Shown in pieces: positions 62,090-64,000 of a stretch of DNA of 64,000 nt. The position numbers were made by a program, and so were the translations under genes. Positions within the stretch are counted from its first letter, which is position 1. The number at the start of each line of letters is the position of its first letter. Location: assembly GCF_039566955.1 (NCBI RefSeq), contig NZ_CP154796.1:3906001-3970000 (forward strand), read 5' to 3'. This DNA is from Micromonospora sp. DSM 45708 (GTDB lineage: Bacteria; Actinomycetota; Actinomycetes; Mycobacteriales; Micromonosporaceae). The notes beneath the pieces are model-generated. The model was given only the letters and a program-made list of their open reading frames with translations, did not search any database and was not told the origin of the DNA.

Positions 62090-63523
62090 TACTCCAGCCG
62101 GGGATCGTGATCACGGCTCGATGAGGGCTTGTCGGGCGTAGTGGCTGTTCATGGCGCGGGCTTGGTGGCGGCGTCGGCGGATTGACCAGAGCAGCGGGTC
62201 GCAGAGTCGGCGGGTGGGTTCGATGATCAGGACGTGGAACAGGTGGCGTAGCTCGTTGACAGTCAGGGGGATGAGCCCGACCGGCTGGTAGCGGTGGCGG
62301 TGCTCGGTGGTCGCGGCGGCGAGGAACGCGTGGGCGAGGATCGCCAGGGTGCTCCAGCGGTGCCAGGAGGTCCAGCGGCGGTGTTGGTGCTGGTCGAGGC
62401 CGAGGCCAGTCTTCGCGGCCTGGAACGACTCCTCGATCTTCCAGCGCCGGCCGGCGACCGCGACGAGAGTGCCGAGGGAGACGACCTCGGGTGACCAGCA
62501 GCGGTAGAAGGCCAGTTCACCGGTGCGGCGGCTGCGGCGGATCAGCAGCCAGTGGTGCCCGCCGTGGGCGTCGGTGGCGTGGGGCAGGGCGACGAAGGAC
62601 CAGTCGTAGTAGCGGTGGCCCTTCGCGCCTCGACCGGCGGAGAGCCGTTGCCAGGCGGTGTCGGGAAGCTCGGCGGCGAGGCCGTCGACGCGGTAGATGC
62701 CCAGGCCGGTGATCACCTGATGTGAGCAGGCCACGGCCAGGACGTAGCCCAGTCGTAGCTGACGCAGCCGGGCGGCCAGCCGCGGATCGCTGCCGTAGGC
62801 CTCGTCGCCGGTCGCCCACCGGCACGGCAGCCCAGCGGTGACCGCGGCGGCGATCATGCGGGACGCCAACTGCGGTTTGGTCGCGAAGCGCACCTGCTCA
62901 GGGACACCGGCCTCGGCGCGGCGATCAGGGTCGTCGCACCACGACTTCGGCAGGTAGAGGGCCGTGTCGAGCATCGCGTGCCCAGCCTCGGTGGCATAGA
63001 CCAGGTGCACGGCGAGCTGACAGTTCTCGATCTTCCCGGCCGTGCCCGAGTACTGCCGCTGTACCCCGACGGTGTGCCGGCCCTTCTTCAGATCACCCGT
63101 CTCGTCGATGACCAGCACGGCCTCGACATCACCGAGATGCTCACCGACGAACTCGCGGACATCGGCACGAACCTCAGCGTCGTCCCACGTCACCCGGGTC
63201 AGCAGGTCCTGCATCCCGTCCGGGCTGGCGTCCCCGGCGTGCTCAGCGATGCTCCAGCAGTTCTTCCGCGGTAGCGGCGCCAACAGCCCTCGGACGAAGT
63301 CACGAACCCGGCGGCGCGGCTCGGGCCTGCGGAAACGCCGCCCGACCGTCAACATCAGCTCGTCGAACAACACCCGCCACCGCTGGGCGTCTACCCTGTA
63401 TCCGGCAGCCACCGCTGCGTCATGGTCAGTCCACACAACCGTCCATGATCGACGGTGGCTGTCCTCGTACCCCCACCGCACCAAACCGCAGCTCAGCCGA
63501 GGTCAACATCCCCGGCTGGAGTA
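62090..63523 (-). mobile_element. IS701-family insertion sequence, copy 2 (inverted)
   Basis: The same 1434-bp element in the opposite orientation, with matching terminal repeats and an identical encoded protein. It is flanked by CTAG on both sides (62086-62089 and 63524-63527), again a 4-bp YTAR target duplication. The different duplications show that the two copies inserted independently. Confidence 0.93.
62111..63484 (-). CDS. IS701-family transposase, copy 2
   Basis: A 457-residue protein identical to the product of 57322-58695. The DDE motifs VIDETGD, TGDEAYG and RRWKIEESFQAAK are all intact. The two genes look like very recent duplicates. Confidence 0.92.
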   Translation of the reverse strand: MVRWGYEDSHRRSWTVVWTDHDAAVAAGYRVDAQRWRVLFDELMLTVGRRFRRPEPRRRVRDFVRGLLAPLPRKNCWSIAEHAGDASPDGMQDLLTRVTWDDAEVRADVREFVGEHLGDVEAVLVIDETGDLKKGRHTVGVQRQYSGTAGKIENCQLAVHLVYATEAGHAMLDTALYLPKSWCDDPDRRAEAGVPEQVRFATKPQLASRMIAAAVTAGLPCRWATGDEAYGSDPRLAARLRQLRLGYVLAVACSHQVITGLGIYRVDGLAAELPDTAWQRLSAGRGAKGHRYYDWSFVALPHATDAHGGHHWLLIRRSRRTGELAFYRCWSPEVVSLGTLVAVAGRRWKIEESFQAAKTGLGLDQHQHRRWTSWHRWSTLAILAHAFLAAATTEHRHRYQPVGLIPLTVNELRHLFHVLIIEPTRRLCDPLLWSIRRRRHQARAMNSHYARQALIEP

Positions 63524-63667
63524 CTAGGGGTGGTGCTACGCGCGCAGCGAGCCGGCGACGTGGTGCTGAGCCGCCCAGTGATGGTGACAAAGGCATGGGC
63601 CGCTCGCTGCTGGGATACCAGCGAAGGGCCCATCCCGCCAGGGGAGTGGAAGACCTTCGAGTGGTGA

Positions 63668-64000
63668 CCCCGCCCAGCCGCCCGCTGGTAGGCGTCCTCG
63701 TCAGCCAACGTGGGCCGTCTGTCGTCAACGCACCGAACCGCCAAGTCCGGGTACCCGCTTCTCGAACCGAGCGCAGATGCGTTACGGCACGCCGTACGAC
63801 GAGATCGGCGGCATGGACATCCTCGCGTTGAGCCCGGGTGAACTGTGCTTGGATGCCGGCCTGCCCAACGCGGCGCCGGGGTCGGGGCGTCACTGGCCCT
63901 CGAAGGGTGGCAAAACCGTTCGAGTCGGGCCAGGCACCGGCAAGCCCGCTCAACGATGATCAGGCTCCCGAGAGCGATCCAGGAGGGGCCCACGTCGGCT
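63668..64000. other. Window end, no gene supported
   Basis: Short open frames exist on both strands, but none has a recognisable motif or ribosome site. The sequence may belong to a gene that continues past the window. Confidence 0.35.

Larger units (their letters stand above)
61636..63667 (+). pseudogene. Immunity-like gene interrupted by IS701 copy 2
   Basis: The frame from GTG 61636 reads WSVLPEGQRLPWLFTPFERV, then GPLEFGMTHDQVQVAVQGFL and LSDPCSPHL-type sequence up to 62089. It resumes after the IS (62090-63523) and one CTAG copy at 63528 as GVVLRAQRAGDVVLSRPVMV, ending DTSEGPIPPGEWKTFEW with a stop at 63667. Joined, it is 197 residues in one frame. The GPLEFGMTHDQV pattern resembles immunity proteins of polymorphic toxins. 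ATG 61660 is an alternative start. Confidence 0.68.

Noticed and set aside
57283..63523. The inverted IS701 pair as a composite transposon
   Set aside because: Each copy has its own target duplication (TTAA, CTAG), so they inserted separately.
63777..63959. Small frame near the window end
   Set aside because: No ribosome site, no motif, and composition like non-coding neighbours.

Overview
The window looks like chromosomal DNA of a high-GC actinomycete, most likely Micromonosporaceae (Micromonospora or a close relative). The reasons are the very high third-position GC, many GTG starts, Tat and lipoprotein signals, the gene families present, and the close resemblance of several proteins to Micromonospora/Streptomyces families as I remember them. 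No database search was possible, so family names rest on motifs and recall.

Region 1 (about 1-20.9 kb) is catabolic. It opens with a scar where an ISL3 transposase tail runs into a tRNA-Arg 3' fragment. An SDR and a secreted CBM2/GH5-like protein lacking its catalytic residues follow. A fatty-acid/acyl-CoA block comes next: MaoC, two acyl-CoA dehydrogenases, an SDR, and an ALDH/ADH pair, with a TetR gene bracketed by two identical 19-bp operators. A LuxR-family LAL regulator and a second TetR with three related operator-like sites come after that. A complete branched-chain-amino-acid-type ABC transporter operon (livG-F-H-M plus binding protein) and a secreted cutinase/PET-hydrolase-like enzyme complete the region. 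Several beta-oxidation genes are deletion remnants (AMP-ligase, SDR/ACAD chimera, thiolase).

Region 2 (21-31 kb) is accessory. It holds a zinc-ribbon SDR, a ricin-type lectin, small orphan genes and decayed genes. It also holds a tightly overlapping three-gene operon: a Nudix-winged-helix protein, an MTA/SAH-nucleosidase-like enzyme with a short C-terminal motif, and a four-TM protein carrying the same motif at its N-terminus. This is the best candidate for an undescribed conflict or signalling system.

Region 3 (31.3-43.5 kb) is a five-gene overlapping operon: DUF4132, a 1585-aa protein of unknown function, a MoxR AAA+ ATPase, a DUF5682-VWA fusion and a SWIM-finger protein. It is an actinobacterial relative of the E. 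coli yehL-M-P-Q/molR neighbourhood.

Region 4 (43.5-48.4 kb) is the debris of an integrative element: an integrase remnant, two 37-bp tRNA-3'-end direct repeats, a CoiA-like nuclease and a truncated membrane NTPase.

Region 5 (48.4-55.9 kb) is an operon of four exported proteins: a beta-rich protein, a cupredoxin, a giant ThuA/sugar-dehydrogenase-like/DUF1080 protein and a small laccase. It suggests extracellular copper-linked oxidation of carbohydrate.

Region 6 (56-64 kb) is an IS-riddled end. Two copies of a 1434-bp IS701-family element, whose encoded transposases are identical, lie in opposite orientation and each interrupts an open frame with its own 4-bp target duplication. An IS5-family element sits inside IS3 debris, next to small orphan genes.
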